DNA from: CAVQBP01 sp963710745
GTDB lineage: Bacteria; Bacteroidota; Ignavibacteria; Ignavibacteriales; Ignavibacteriaceae
DNA length: 64,000 bases
Assembly: GCA_963710745.1 (NCBI GenBank)
Contig: CAVQBP010000025.1
Location: forward strand, 80,760-144,759
Reading direction: 5' to 3'
The translations under genes and the position numbers were made by a program. The notes under the pieces are model-generated. The model was not told where the DNA came from and ran no database searches. It was given only the letters and a program-made list of their open reading frames with translations. Positions 37,740 to 47,336 of the stretch are shown here, one piece after another (position 1 is the stretch's first letter; each line of letters opens with the position of its first letter).

Positions 37740-38312
37740 TTGAATGAAGATAACATTATCAAAAAGCTCAAGTTCGACAATGAACCATCATTAAAAAATC
37801 TTTTTGACGATTACTCGCGAATGGTTTTTAATGTTGCATTCCGCATGCTGCAAAATAGGGAGGATGCTGAAGATGTTACTCAGGATGTTTTTCTTAAAGT
37901 TTATAAATCGCTAAAACATTTTCGCGGCGAATCTCAGATATCAACTTGGATTTATCGTATTACCGTAAACCTTTCATTAAATTTTCAGCGTAAGAGAAAA
38001 TATAGGCAGTGGCTTTCGCTGGATTTTAATTCAAGCGATAATGATGATAGAGAGATTGATATTCCGGATTCAAAAGAAGAAAATCCCAATGGTATAATGG
38101 AAAGAAAAGAGACGGAACAAATTGTTCAAGCGGCAATCAACTCTCTGTCGGAACAGCAGCGGGTAGCTTTACTTCTTCATCGATATGAAGGATTATCATA
38201 TGAAGAAATTGCAAAAATTATGGATACGAGTGTTGCTTCGGTTGAATCCAGACTGCATAGGGCAAAAATATCTTTAACAAATAAATTGCTTAAGTTAAAG
38301 AGCGAGCTATAA
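37740..38312 (+). CDS. ECF-type RNA polymerase sigma factor
   Basis: This is a 190-residue sigma-70 family protein. Region 2 shows MVFNVAFRMLQNREDAEDVT followed by QDVFLKVYKSL, and region 4 shows LSEQQRVALLLHRYEGLSYE with the VASVESRLHRAK recognition helix. The start is TTG 37740 (AAGAAG upstream); no ATG in frame fits better. It heads a cluster with a secreted protein, a zinc-finger anti-sigma and a CpxP/Spy-like periplasmic protein, a layout known from metal-responsive sigma systems such as CnrYXH. Confidence 0.92.
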   Translation: MNEDNIIKKLKFDNEPSLKNLFDDYSRMVFNVAFRMLQNREDAEDVTQDVFLKVYKSLKHFRGESQISTWIYRITVNLSLNFQRKRKYRQWLSLDFNSSDNDDREIDIPDSKEENPNGIMERKETEQIVQAAINSLSEQQRVALLLHRYEGLSYEEIAKIMDTSVASVESRLHRAKISLTNKLLKLKSEL

Positions 38313-38384
38313 AAATGGTAGAAAGTTTTCAAACTTTAATGTGGCTAATATAAAAGAACGACATAAAATGAAAGGAAGTTCAAA

Positions 38385-38933
38385 TTGAAAACAGAACAAT
38401 TATTCTTTGGTAAAACGAAACATATTCTGTTCATTGCAATTTTGATATGTGTGTTTGCCGGGATCAATTCATTTGCTCAAAATAAAAATCATCAACATAA
38501 TCATATGCAAGATTCGACGATGTTGCAAAGGCAAGAGATGATACATAAGCGAAGCCCGATGGTTATGCCTTTTAATATGAGTAAAGTAACACATTATTTC
38601 ATAAAAACTAAGGATGGCGGCAATTTGATTATTAAAACAAAAAATCCGAAAGACACAGTGCAGGCAGCTTTAGTAAGAGAACATCTTAAAAAAGAGCAAG
38701 CATTATTTTCAAATGCAAATTTCAGAGATCCGAAAACCCTTCACGGAATGAATATGCCGGGACTTAAAATATTATCTAAATCAAAAGGCAAGTTTAAGGT
38801 TGATTATAAGGAATTAGCAGACGGCGCTCAGCTTGAATTTACCTCAAAAGATTCCGTTGTAATCAGCGCAATTCACAAATGGTTTGATGCACAGTTAAGA
38901 GACCACGGGAGTGATGCAAAGAGCCACGAATGA
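38385..38933 (+). CDS. Exported His-rich protein of an uncharacterised family
   Basis: This 182-residue protein has a signal peptide (FIAILICVFAGINSFAQ) and then a His-rich segment (NHQHNHMQ). The core (THYFIKTKDGGNLIIKTKNP, VREHLKKEQALFSNANFRDP, HGMNMPGLKIL, AIHKWFDAQLRDHGSDA) matches a family that databases often mislabel aspartate carbamoyltransferase; none of that enzyme's motifs are present. Its place beside a sigma/anti-sigma pair and metal-efflux genes suggests a periplasmic metal-related role. That is inference. Confidence 0.75.
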   Translation: MKTEQLFFGKTKHILFIAILICVFAGINSFAQNKNHQHNHMQDSTMLQRQEMIHKRSPMVMPFNMSKVTHYFIKTKDGGNLIIKTKNPKDTVQAALVREHLKKEQALFSNANFRDPKTLHGMNMPGLKILSKSKGKFKVDYKELADGAQLEFTSKDSVVISAIHKWFDAQLRDHGSDAKSHE

Positions 38934-39109
38934 GCGCAAGTTTTTCTAAAGTAATGTGTCTAATTGTATGGATTGCCAATTTGTTGTTAACATACACTGT
39001 GCTACATTAGGAATAATGGAGTAGTGGAGAAATGGAGTAATAGGATTTATTCCATTACTTAAGGTGAAAGTGTATGCGTAAGGCGAATAATTAAGAAGGA
39101 AGACCGAAA

Positions 39110-39589
39110 ATGAAACATAAAGATATTAAATCAAAATTGATTTTGTATCTTGACGGTGAATTGCCGGAAAAAGAAATGGAAGAAATTAAATTGCATTTGG
39201 ATGATTGTGCAGAATGCACAAGTAAGCGGGATTTAATTGTATCACATTGGAAAAAAGAAAATATAAAACAAGAATTGCCTTCACCATTTCTATGGACAAA
39301 GATTGAAGCACGAATAAAAGAATATGAACAAACATCTAAATTTATATGGGATTTTAAAGAAGCATTTCGTTTTGTAGTTATGCATCCGGTTACAACTGCA
39401 ATTGCTGTCATCGCAATTGCTGCCGGTATTTATCTTGGAACGCCGGCTGTTAACAGACAATCTACCGGACATCAAATGCAGACTTCTTCTTTAAATATTT
39501 CTGAAGATTTTGAATTGAATGTATTTAGAATTGTCCCGGATAATGAATTAGGAAGTTCAATAGTAAATCCAAAGCAAACACGGAAATAA
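39110..39589 (+). CDS. Zinc-finger anti-sigma factor
   Basis: This is a 159-residue protein. The N-terminal anti-sigma domain has LYLDGELPEKEMEEIKLHLD followed by DCAECTSK, the HxxxCxxC of zf-HC2. One membrane segment follows (about 92-110, TAIAVIAIAAGIYLG) with a short periplasmic end. It would hold the ECF factor encoded upstream at the membrane. The next gene starts 5 bases later. Confidence 0.85.
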   Translation: MKHKDIKSKLILYLDGELPEKEMEEIKLHLDDCAECTSKRDLIVSHWKKENIKQELPSPFLWTKIEARIKEYEQTSKFIWDFKEAFRFVVMHPVTTAIAVIAIAAGIYLGTPAVNRQSTGHQMQTSSLNISEDFELNVFRIVPDNELGSSIVNPKQTRK

Positions 39590-39593
39590 AAAT

Positions 39594-40091
39594 ATGAATA
39601 AAAGAATTATTTTTTATGCAGCCGTTTTTTTAACGATTGTAAATCTTGCGGCATTAGGTACGTGGATGTATAATCGTTTTTCTGCCGGCGCACTAAATAA
39701 TGAGCAGCGGTTATCACTTTCTGAATTGAGAACCAATCATTTTGAGCAATTGAAAGAAGAGCTTTCACTTACAGGTAAACAAATCGCTGAAGTTAAAGCA
39801 TTACGCAATGATTTTTTTACGCAGATAGATTCGCTTTCTACACAACTTGCCGGTAAACGAACTGAATTAGCAAAAGAAATCTGGCGGAGCGAGTTAGATT
39901 CGGCTAAAGTCAATAATCTTGTTAATGAAATAGGTAAATTACAATCTGCCGCACAGTTCGAAGTTCTTGCACATTTGCACCAGGTAAAAAATTTACTTAC
40001 TCCAGGACAGCAGAAGAAATTTTATTCAATAATCTTACAACGCTTCACTACGGAAACTGACCAGCCGCAAATACATAATCCGCGCTTTTAA
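39594..40091 (+). CDS. CpxP/Spy/CnrX-like periplasmic metal-stress protein
   Basis: This is a 165-residue protein with an N-terminal membrane anchor (IIFYAAVFLTIVNLAALGTW). The rest is four helices with LSLTGKQIAEVKALRNDF and LTPGQQKKFYSIIL, the LTxxQ motifs of the CpxP/Spy family. These proteins sense metals or misfolded proteins in the periplasm. Immediately behind the anti-sigma gene it likely relays the signal, as CnrX does. Confidence 0.82.
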   Translation: MNKRIIFYAAVFLTIVNLAALGTWMYNRFSAGALNNEQRLSLSELRTNHFEQLKEELSLTGKQIAEVKALRNDFFTQIDSLSTQLAGKRTELAKEIWRSELDSAKVNNLVNEIGKLQSAAQFEVLAHLHQVKNLLTPGQQKKFYSIILQRFTTETDQPQIHNPRF

Positions 40092-40181
40092 TAAGGGCAG
40101 CTTGATTTTTAATAATAAGCTTTCTATGATTATTAATACAAATTGATTATTTTATCAAATAATTTTATATTGATAAGAATT

Positions 40182-40472
40182 ATGATGGAAACCGTAATAA
40201 CAAATATTCTCCGTGATTTGGGACTAACCGAAAGACAAGCAGTTCGTGATTATGCTCTGCTAAACAGCTCACAAAAAGCAGCAGAATTCGAACAAGACTG
40301 CAAAGTATTTGAAAACAAGTATAAAATGTCTTTTCAAGAGTTTGAAAATAAGTTGCGTTCTGTTGACGAAGAGGTTTTTGAAAAAGAAGATGATTATCTT
40401 GAATGGAAATTTGCCGCAGAAGGCGCAGCTTATTGGCGCGAAAAGATAGAGCAATTGAAACGTGAGCAATGA
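40182..40472 (+). CDS. tumA: TumA-like antitoxin
   Basis: This 96-residue acidic helical protein starts at ATG 40182 (or the adjacent ATG 40185); an upstream in-frame ATG at 40143 adds an odd hydrophobic leader and lacks a ribosome binding site. It overlaps the toxin gene by 4 bases, and the composition (EDDYLEWKFAAEGAAYWREK) fits antitoxins paired with DUF6516 toxins. The call rests mainly on the partner. Confidence 0.65.
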   Translation: MMETVITNILRDLGLTERQAVRDYALLNSSQKAAEFEQDCKVFENKYKMSFQEFENKLRSVDEEVFEKEDDYLEWKFAAEGAAYWREKIEQLKREQ

Positions 40473-40807
40473 TTTCAATTATTGAGGCATTTGCGGAAAT
40501 TATAGATTCTTATGAAATCCACCGTTATAGACAATACGGTAAAGCGTATGAATTTGTTGCTGTAGTACGATTTAATAATGAATCAGAATTATATATTAAA
40601 GATTATCTATTTTTGAATGGCGAGCGAAAATATTCATTTCATTGGCAAAATAAACAAAATCAACTAATTAGACGATGGGATAATTCTCCTTATCATAAGA
40701 ATATAAAAACCTTCCCTTTTCATCTGCATACCGCTAACAACATTGAAGATTCTAAACCTATAACACTCAAAAAGGTTTTAGAATTTATTACAAAACAAAT
40801 TCATTGA
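40469..40807 (+). CDS. tumE: TumE-family toxin (DUF6516)
   Basis: This is a 112-residue protein. RKYSFHWQNKQNQLIRRWDN followed by SPYHKNIKTFPFHLH is the diagnostic core of DUF6516/TumE (YHWQ...RWDNxPH...TFPxHxH), followed by SKPITLKKVLEFI. TumE is the toxin of a two-gene system, with the antitoxin encoded just upstream. The invariant His and Trp positions are kept apart from one H-to-Y change in NSPYH. Confidence 0.85.
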   Translation: MISIIEAFAEIIDSYEIHRYRQYGKAYEFVAVVRFNNESELYIKDYLFLNGERKYSFHWQNKQNQLIRRWDNSPYHKNIKTFPFHLHTANNIEDSKPITLKKVLEFITKQIH

Positions 40808-40998
40808 TATGAAAGTTGAAGTTACAAGCAAATATCATTTGATACTAATTCCATTCAAACAGTAATAGCTTCTTAAAGCAATTTTTTATTTATCCCAAAA
40901 AATTATTTTATCTTCGCCGCAAGTTTCCCTTTCGCTGTGTGTCTAATCATTAAAATAAATTTTTTATTTCTAAATTATAATTACCAGGGAAAAACAAA

Positions 40999-41649
40999 AT
41001 GTTGAGTGAAACGAAATTTCGCTTTGCGGGGGAAAATATACCGGAATGGATTTTCGAATTTAACGGCTATCAATGCCCTTTTTTAATTATCGGATACAGA
41101 ATGGGAAAGCTTGCAATGGAAAAGTTGAATCTTACCAAAGAAAATAGTTATGAGATGTTTGTTTTTGCAGAAATGGGCATAGCACATCCGCAAATAAAAA
41201 TGATAGATGGCGTGCAGGCTGCAACTGGAGCTACTTATGGAAAAGGACAATTGTTCAAATTGAATTACGGAAAGCCCGCTGTTACTTTTTATTTCCCAAA
41301 TAAAGGCGCTGTAAGGATTCATATTAAGAATGAATTTTTAGACCGTATTGGAAAATTTGAATATATGAAATACAGAAAACAAGGAATAAAGAATACTGAA
41401 ATTCCTTCTTACCTTGCAGAAGAAATATTAAACTTTGCGGCTGATAGTTCTATTGAAGAAATATTTAATATGAAAGAAGTTGCGGATTTTGCGTTTAAGC
41501 CGATAAAAATTTCCTTTGAAAAAGCAAAGTGTGAAATCTGCGGCGAGTATACTTACGAAAGATATTTGAGAAACAGGAGCGGAAAGCTTGTTTGTATCCC
41601 TTGCTCGGAGTATGATAAGGAAGAAGATAAAATTAAATTACATAATTAA
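40999..41649 (+). CDS. FmdE-family protein with C-terminal zinc ribbon
   Basis: This 216-residue protein has an N-terminal FmdE domain with FNGYQCPFLIIGYRMGKLAM (the family motif is FHGHxCPGLxxGYR) and GVQAATGATYGKGQLF. A C-terminal zinc ribbon (CEICGEYTYERYLRNRSGK-LVCIPC) follows. FmdE proteins associate with molybdenum or other metal enzymes; the role here is not clear. The first His of the usual H-x-C motif is Tyr. It is followed 13 bases later by the chromate-transporter family gene. Confidence 0.8.
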   Translation: MLSETKFRFAGENIPEWIFEFNGYQCPFLIIGYRMGKLAMEKLNLTKENSYEMFVFAEMGIAHPQIKMIDGVQAATGATYGKGQLFKLNYGKPAVTFYFPNKGAVRIHIKNEFLDRIGKFEYMKYRKQGIKNTEIPSYLAEEILNFAADSSIEEIFNMKEVADFAFKPIKISFEKAKCEICGEYTYERYLRNRSGKLVCIPCSEYDKEEDKIKLHN

Positions 41650-41662
41650 AGATTATAAGATT

Positions 41663-42853
41663 ATGACAACAGTTGATTCCACTCCAACAATTCCAAAATT
41701 ATTTACATCCTTTCTTCGGTTAGGATTAACTGCTTTCGGCGGACCATCGATGGTGGCTTACATCCGAAAGATGGCTGTTGAAGATAAGCAATGGCTTGAA
41801 AAAGATTCTTTCGGCAACGGTGTCGCTCTTTGCCAGATTATTCCTGGCGCAACCGCAATGCAGGCAGCCGCTTATGTCGGTTTTAAAACACGGGGAATAA
41901 AAGGAGCGGCTGCAACTTATATTGGCTTCGGTCTCCCGGCTTTTATTTTGATGACTCTGCTTGCGGCTGTTTACAAATCTGTTATCAATTATCCGGTTAG
42001 TGTATTCGTATTCGGCTGCCTGCAGGCGATAATTGTAGCTATAATAGCAAATGCAACAATCTCTTTTGGAAAAGTTACACTAAAAGAATGGAAATCAGTT
42101 CTTATAACAATAGTTTCGATTGTCTTATTTGGTTTAAAGTGGAATCCAATCATTATAATTGTTCTATCTGCTGCTTTGGGAATTTTGCTGGGGATGAAGA
42201 ATAATGCAGCAAAAAATATTTCTTCGTTTAAAACTTTACCACAAGAAGATAAAACAAAGTCATACATCAGGCATATTATTTTCATCTTGCTTGCTTATGC
42301 AGTGATGCTTATTGTTCTTTTCATTTTTAATAAAAAACTTTTTGTCCTGTCCACCTTGATGTTCAGGATAGATTTGTTTGCATTCGGCGGCGGCTTTGCT
42401 TCGGTTCCTCTAATGTTTCACGAAATTGTTGATGTCCGCCATTTTCTCGATAGTCAAACTTTTATGGATGGAATTGCATTAGGACAAGTAACTCCCGGAC
42501 CAATTGTTATAACAGCAACATTTATTGGATACTTATTATACGATTGGCTTGGCGCTGTAATCGGAACAATCAGTATCTTTTTGCCTTCATTTCTAATACT
42601 TACAGGCATTACACCTGTATTTGATAAACTGCGGACTAAAAAATTATTCAATGAAGTTATTATAGGAGTATTAAGTTCATTTGTAGGATTATTGTTTACC
42701 GTGACTATTCAGTTTGGTATAGCTTTACATTGGGGAACGGCTCAAATATTACTTGGAGCCGCGGCGCTGATTGCATTATTGTTAAAAACGGATATACTCT
42801 ATGTAGTACTCGTAGGAGTAGCGATGTCTTTTATAATTTTCTTCATAATGTAA
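41663..42853 (+). CDS. chrA: Chromate transporter family (CHR) protein
   Basis: I chose ATG 41663 (396 residues) because the in-frame start at 41588 overlaps the FmdE-like gene and has no ribosome binding site. The protein has two homologous halves, each opening with the CHR motif (FLRLGLTAFGGPSMVAYI and FRIDLFAFGGGFASVPLM), plus about ten membrane segments and the GxxxPGP-like segments CQIIPGATAMQAAAYVG and GQVTPGPIVITATFIGY. The family exports chromate, but many members have other unknown substrates. Confidence 0.88.
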   Translation: MTTVDSTPTIPKLFTSFLRLGLTAFGGPSMVAYIRKMAVEDKQWLEKDSFGNGVALCQIIPGATAMQAAAYVGFKTRGIKGAAATYIGFGLPAFILMTLLAAVYKSVINYPVSVFVFGCLQAIIVAIIANATISFGKVTLKEWKSVLITIVSIVLFGLKWNPIIIIVLSAALGILLGMKNNAAKNISSFKTLPQEDKTKSYIRHIIFILLAYAVMLIVLFIFNKKLFVLSTLMFRIDLFAFGGGFASVPLMFHEIVDVRHFLDSQTFMDGIALGQVTPGPIVITATFIGYLLYDWLGAVIGTISIFLPSFLILTGITPVFDKLRTKKLFNEVIIGVLSSFVGLLFTVTIQFGIALHWGTAQILLGAAALIALLLKTDILYVVLVGVAMSFIIFFIM

Positions 42854-42916
42854 CAAGAAACAAAAATGAAATTGAACATATTATCTGAATTTAAAATAAA
42901 AACCGGAAATTGAAGT

Positions 42917-45900
42917 ATGTGGATTGTTAAGTTAGCGTTACGCAGACCGTATACCTTTGTGGTAGCTGCAATTGTTATTTTTATTTTAACTCCGTTCGTA
43001 CTTTTAAGAATGCCGACGGATATTCTGCCCTCAATAAACATTCCGGTAGTTAGCGTGGTATGGACGTATAACGGATTGAATGCGCATGAGATCGAGCAGA
43101 GAATCGTATATAATCATGAGAGAATGATTTCTACATTAGTCAAGGATATCCAGCATATCGAATCGACTGCTTACAGTGGGGGGGGAGTTATAAAAATATA
43201 TTTACAGCCCGGGGCATCTGTAGCGGAGGCGATTGGAGAGATTACTGCAAGCGCACAGACAATTCTTCGAACTATGCCTCCAGGTACTACGCCGCCCTTT
43301 GTAGTTCAGTACAATGCTTCAAGTGTACCGATTCTCCAGTACAGTCTTGCCAGCCAACAATTGATAGACCAGCAGCTTCAGGACATTGCTATGAACCAGG
43401 TAAAAATAGGTTTATCCACCGTGCGCGGTTCATCGATACCTTTCCCGGCAGGCGGCAAATCACCCGTCATTGCTGTTGATATTGACCTACCGGCTTTAGA
43501 GGCAAAGAATCTTTCACCGCAGGATGTAATTACAGCCGTAAACGCCCAGAACCTAGTTTTGCCAAGCGGTACGGCTAAAATAGGAAAAACCGAATATGAA
43601 GTTTCACTAAACAGCAGCCCGACTATTCTTGATGAATTAAATAACCTTCCGATTAAAACTGTAAATGGCGCGGTGATTCGCATTCACGATGTCGCTCAAG
43701 TCTATTTCGGAGCTATGCCGCAGAAGAACATAGTGAAATTGAACGGTATTCCAGGAGTTTTGCTCACTGTTTTCAAAACCGGTGCGGCGTCCACCTTGCA
43801 AGTTGTCGACGGCATAAAGAAAGCAATGGCGCGCATGATGCCTACGCTGCCTTCGAGTGTGCATGTAAAAGAATTTGCGGACCAATCTATTTTCGTTCGT
43901 GCAGCTATCAATGGTGTATTGAGCGAAGGCATAATTGCCGCAGCATTAACGGCGCTTATGATTTTGCTTTTCCTTGGGACTTGGCGCGGAACTTTCATAG
44001 TTGCCACATCCATTCCGCTTTCAATATTGGTTGCTATAATACTCCTTGGTGCGCTGGGTGAGACAATAAATCTGATGACGCTTGGCGGACTCGCACTTGC
44101 AGTCGGTATACTTGTTGATGACGCAACAGTGGAGCTTGAGAATGTACACCGCCACATGGGGCGTGGAGAACCTACAATACAAGCGATATTTAATGGCGCA
44201 CAGGAAATCGCACTTCCGGCATTTGTATCAACCTTAAGTATTTCTATTGTGTTCGTCCCGATGTTCTTTTTAACGGGCGTAGCAAAATACTTGTTCGTAC
44301 CATTGGCAGAAGCAGTTGTCTTTGCGATGCTAACAAGTTACGTTCTTTCCAGAACTTTAGTGCCTACTATGGTTAAATGGTTTTATAAGCATTTCGAATA
44401 TACCGGCGAGCTTGCACAACCGGAAAAAAGTTCCCGGCTGCTAAGACCGTTTGTCGTATTGCAAATTGGTTTTGAGAAATGGTTTAAAAAATTCAGAGAT
44501 GGTTACCACAGACTTTTAGGAATCGCTCTCTCACGAAGAGGAATGTTTGCTGCGCTGTTCTTATTATTTGTTCTCGGTACTTGGTTCCTCATTCCGTTTC
44601 TTGGACAGGATTTCTTTCCATCTGTTGATGCAGGACAGTTCAGATTACATGTGCGGGCGCCAACCGGAATGCGCATAGAGGAGACGGCTAATTTTGTTGA
44701 CGGGGTTGAAAAAGTAATCCGAAACGTTGTTCCAAAGAACGAACTGGGCGGTATGCTGGATAATATAGGAGTACCGAGCGGAGGTGTTCCTCTTACATAC
44801 ATTGATAACGGATTGGTAGGTATAGGAGATGCCGACATATGGGTTTCACTTAATTCAAACCATAAGCCAACTGAAGATTATATTAGAGAGCTGCGGCTAA
44901 AACTTAATCAGAATTTTCCGGGAGCGACTTTTTATTTTCTTCCCTCCGACATAACGAACCAGACGATTAATTTCGGTGTACCCGCGCCGATAGATGTGCA
45001 GATAGTCGGCAAGAACCATGTGAAGAACCGTGTAATTGCAGACAAACTATTTAACGAGATTCGACGCATTCCGGGTGCCGTGGATGTTCGAATTCAGCAG
45101 CCCAACGACCAGCCGAATCTTGAGTTTGCTGTTGACCGTACAAAAGCATCTATGGTTGGACTTACGCAGCGCGATGTAGCGAGTTCAGTACTTCTGACGC
45201 TAAGCGGCAGCGCGCAGACACAGCCGAATTACTGGGTCAATCCTAAAAACGGAGTTCAGTACCAGGTTAACGTGCGCGTACCCGAATACAATATGAATTA
45301 TATCGGCGCGTTGACATCAATGCCGATTACCGGGAGTAAAGCCGGGCAGAATAACGCGCAGCTTCTTTATAACCTTGCCTCACTTAAACAGACTGGCATA
45401 TCACCGGTTTACAGCCACTATGACGTTCAGCCGGTTTTAGATGTATATGCAGGCGCGGATGGACGAAGCCTTGGAGATGTTCTGCGTGATGTAACCCCAC
45501 TTATTAAAAAAGTTAAAAAAGAACTGCCCAAAGGAAGCTTCATAGTAATTCGAGGACAAGCAGAGACGATGAGCTCTAGTTACACAGGATTACTTGTCGG
45601 GCTGGCTATGGCAATTGTGCTTGTTTATCTTTTACTCGTTGTGAATTTCCAAAGCTGGCTTGACCCGTTCATTATTATTATGGCTCTGCCGGGAGCACTT
45701 GCCGGAGTTATTTGGGGTCTGTATCTGTCATTCACAAACTTAAGTGTGCCGGCGCTGCTTGGCGCAATAATGAGTGTAGGAGTTGGAACTGCGAATTCAA
45801 TTCTGCTTGTAACTTTTGCACGCGACAATATGAAAAAAGGCATTGAACCTTTAAATGCAGTTTGGGATGCAGCAGCAAGCCGTTTACGTCCGGTTCTTAT

Positions 45901-46123
45901 GACAGCGCTTGCAATGATAATAGGAATGCTGCCGATGGCTCTCGGAATCGGGGAAGGCAGTGAGCAGAACGCACCTCTCGGAATAGCAGTAATTGGCGGC
46001 CTTGCTGTTGCCACTTTTGCTACTTTGTTTTTTGTACCGGTAATATTTAGTCTGCTGCATAAAAAGAATCCTACAGACTTATCACTGGATGAAATAAATT
46101 TATTGAACGATAAGATAGATTAA
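42917..46123 (+). CDS. RND efflux transporter, AcrB/MdtB-like
   Basis: This 1068-residue RND pump has 12 membrane segments and two large periplasmic loops. It has the TM4 proton-relay motif LAVGILVDDATVELENVHRH with its Asp pair. The sequence fits the multidrug (HAE) rather than the heavy-metal subclass. It is the first gene of an operon with the adaptor and outer-membrane channel genes. These genes are visibly richer in G+C than their neighbours, with codons ending more often in G or C, which suggests a different history. Confidence 0.95.
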   Translation: MWIVKLALRRPYTFVVAAIVIFILTPFVLLRMPTDILPSINIPVVSVVWTYNGLNAHEIEQRIVYNHERMISTLVKDIQHIESTAYSGGGVIKIYLQPGASVAEAIGEITASAQTILRTMPPGTTPPFVVQYNASSVPILQYSLASQQLIDQQLQDIAMNQVKIGLSTVRGSSIPFPAGGKSPVIAVDIDLPALEAKNLSPQDVITAVNAQNLVLPSGTAKIGKTEYEVSLNSSPTILDELNNLPIKTVNGAVIRIHDVAQVYFGAMPQKNIVKLNGIPGVLLTVFKTGAASTLQVVDGIKKAMARMMPTLPSSVHVKEFADQSIFVRAAINGVLSEGIIAAALTALMILLFLGTWRGTFIVATSIPLSILVAIILLGALGETINLMTLGGLALAVGILVDDATVELENVHRHMGRGEPTIQAIFNGAQEIALPAFVSTLSISIVFVPMFFLTGVAKYLFVPLAEAVVFAMLTSYVLSRTLVPTMVKWFYKHFEYTGELAQPEKSSRLLRPFVVLQIGFEKWFKKFRDGYHRLLGIALSRRGMFAALFLLFVLGTWFLIPFLGQDFFPSVDAGQFRLHVRAPTGMRIEETANFVDGVEKVIRNVVPKNELGGMLDNIGVPSGGVPLTYIDNGLVGIGDADIWVSLNSNHKPTEDYIRELRLKLNQNFPGATFYFLPSDITNQTINFGVPAPIDVQIVGKNHVKNRVIADKLFNEIRRIPGAVDVRIQQPNDQPNLEFAVDRTKASMVGLTQRDVASSVLLTLSGSAQTQPNYWVNPKNGVQYQVNVRVPEYNMNYIGALTSMPITGSKAGQNNAQLLYNLASLKQTGISPVYSHYDVQPVLDVYAGADGRSLGDVLRDVTPLIKKVKKELPKGSFIVIRGQAETMSSSYTGLLVGLAMAIVLVYLLLVVNFQSWLDPFIIIMALPGALAGVIWGLYLSFTNLSVPALLGAIMSVGVGTANSILLVTFARDNMKKGIEPLNAVWDAAASRLRPVLMTALAMIIGMLPMALGIGEGSEQNAPLGIAVIGGLAVATFATLFFVPVIFSLLHKKNPTDLSLDEINLLNDKID

Positions 46124-46134
46124 AAGGTATTAAA

Positions 46135-47331
46135 ATGACTTCGGAAGAAAATAATTTTAAAAATATAACACATATTAAAGAAGACCTTAAAAAGAATTCG
46201 AATGCTCGAATCAAATTACGACCAATAGTGTTGACTTTTGGCGTGATTGTAATTCTTATTGCTGCTGGGCTAATTCCAAGAATGCTTCAGCGTTCGGCAT
46301 TAGCAAGAGAAACGCGTGAACTTGCAATTCAAAAAGTTTATGCAGTAAAACCTATGCCGGGCAAAAACGGAACAGAATTATTGCTGCCCGCAGAAATACA
46401 GCCGTGGGTTGAATCCCCAATTTATGCACGCGCAACCGGTTACTTAAAACGCTGGCTTGTAGATATTGGAACCAAAGTGAAAGCCGGGCAATTACTGGCG
46501 GTAATTGAAACGCCGGAATTAGAACAGGAACTTGACCAGGCGCGGCATCAACTTAAAGAAACCGAAGCTCAATTATCGCTTGCAAAGATTACAGCTGCAC
46601 GGTATGCGGAATTAGTTAAGTCTGCAAGCATAAGCGAGCAGGACAATGCTGAGAAACAATACGACCTTGAATTGAAAACGGCGGCTGTTTCTGCTGCACG
46701 TGCCAACGTAAAGAGGCTTGAGTACATGCAATCATTTTCACGGGTTACTGCGCCGTTTGCGGGAACAATTACGGCACGTGAGTGCGATACCGGCGAACTT
46801 ATTGCAGCATCCGGCAAGGAACTATTCCGATTGTCTCAGACAAACAAGCTAAGAGTTTATGTGCGTATTCCGCAGCCGGATGCTTTAAGAGTAATTCCCG
46901 GTCAAACTGCAGAGCTTTTAATACCGGAGCTGCCTGGAATTCAATTCACAGCTAAGATACTAAGAACTGCAGGTAAAATCTCAGAAGATTCACGCACGCT
47001 GCTTACTCAATTAGAAGTAGTTAATTCAGAAGGTAAAATTATTGCGGGGAGTTTCGGTCAGGTAAAATTTGTAAACACAGAAAATAATAATGCTCTTACT
47101 CTTCCTTCGAATTCGATTATGTTCGGAACAGAAGGACCACATGTTGAGTTGATAAATCAAAAAAGTAAAATCGAATTACGAAGCGTAAAGCTCGGGCGCA
47201 ATTTCGGTATGACCATTGAAATACTTTCCGGGATTGGTCAAAACGATAGGATAGTTTTAAATCCTTCGGAAACTCTTATTAACGGAACTAAAGTTGATGT
47301 TGTAAAAGCAGCAATGAATAAAATGGAATAA
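46135..47331 (+). CDS. RND efflux periplasmic adaptor (membrane fusion protein)
   Basis: This 398-residue protein has an N-terminal membrane anchor (IVLTFGVIVILIAAGLIPRM), a lipoyl-type segment (YARATGYLKRWLVDIGTKVK, then AGQLLAVIETPELEQELDQA), a coiled-coil hairpin and a beta-barrel domain (SRVTAPFAGTITARECDTGE). It links the RND pump to the outer-membrane channel. It lies 11 bases after the pump gene and 5 bases before the channel gene. Confidence 0.93.
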   Translation: MTSEENNFKNITHIKEDLKKNSNARIKLRPIVLTFGVIVILIAAGLIPRMLQRSALARETRELAIQKVYAVKPMPGKNGTELLLPAEIQPWVESPIYARATGYLKRWLVDIGTKVKAGQLLAVIETPELEQELDQARHQLKETEAQLSLAKITAARYAELVKSASISEQDNAEKQYDLELKTAAVSAARANVKRLEYMQSFSRVTAPFAGTITARECDTGELIAASGKELFRLSQTNKLRVYVRIPQPDALRVIPGQTAELLIPELPGIQFTAKILRTAGKISEDSRTLLTQLEVVNSEGKIIAGSFGQVKFVNTENNNALTLPSNSIMFGTEGPHVELINQKSKIELRSVKLGRNFGMTIEILSGIGQNDRIVLNPSETLINGTKVDVVKAAMNKME

Positions 47332-47336
47332 CAAAA

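Noticed and set aside
38385..38933. Aspartate carbamoyltransferase annotation for the exported protein
   Set aside because: The name circulates for this family, but the protein is exported, about 180 residues long and has none of the enzyme's motifs.
43702..44157. 151-codon minus-strand frame inside the RND gene
   Set aside because: It is antisense to a conserved RND pump; long opposite frames are expected in its richer-GC sequence.
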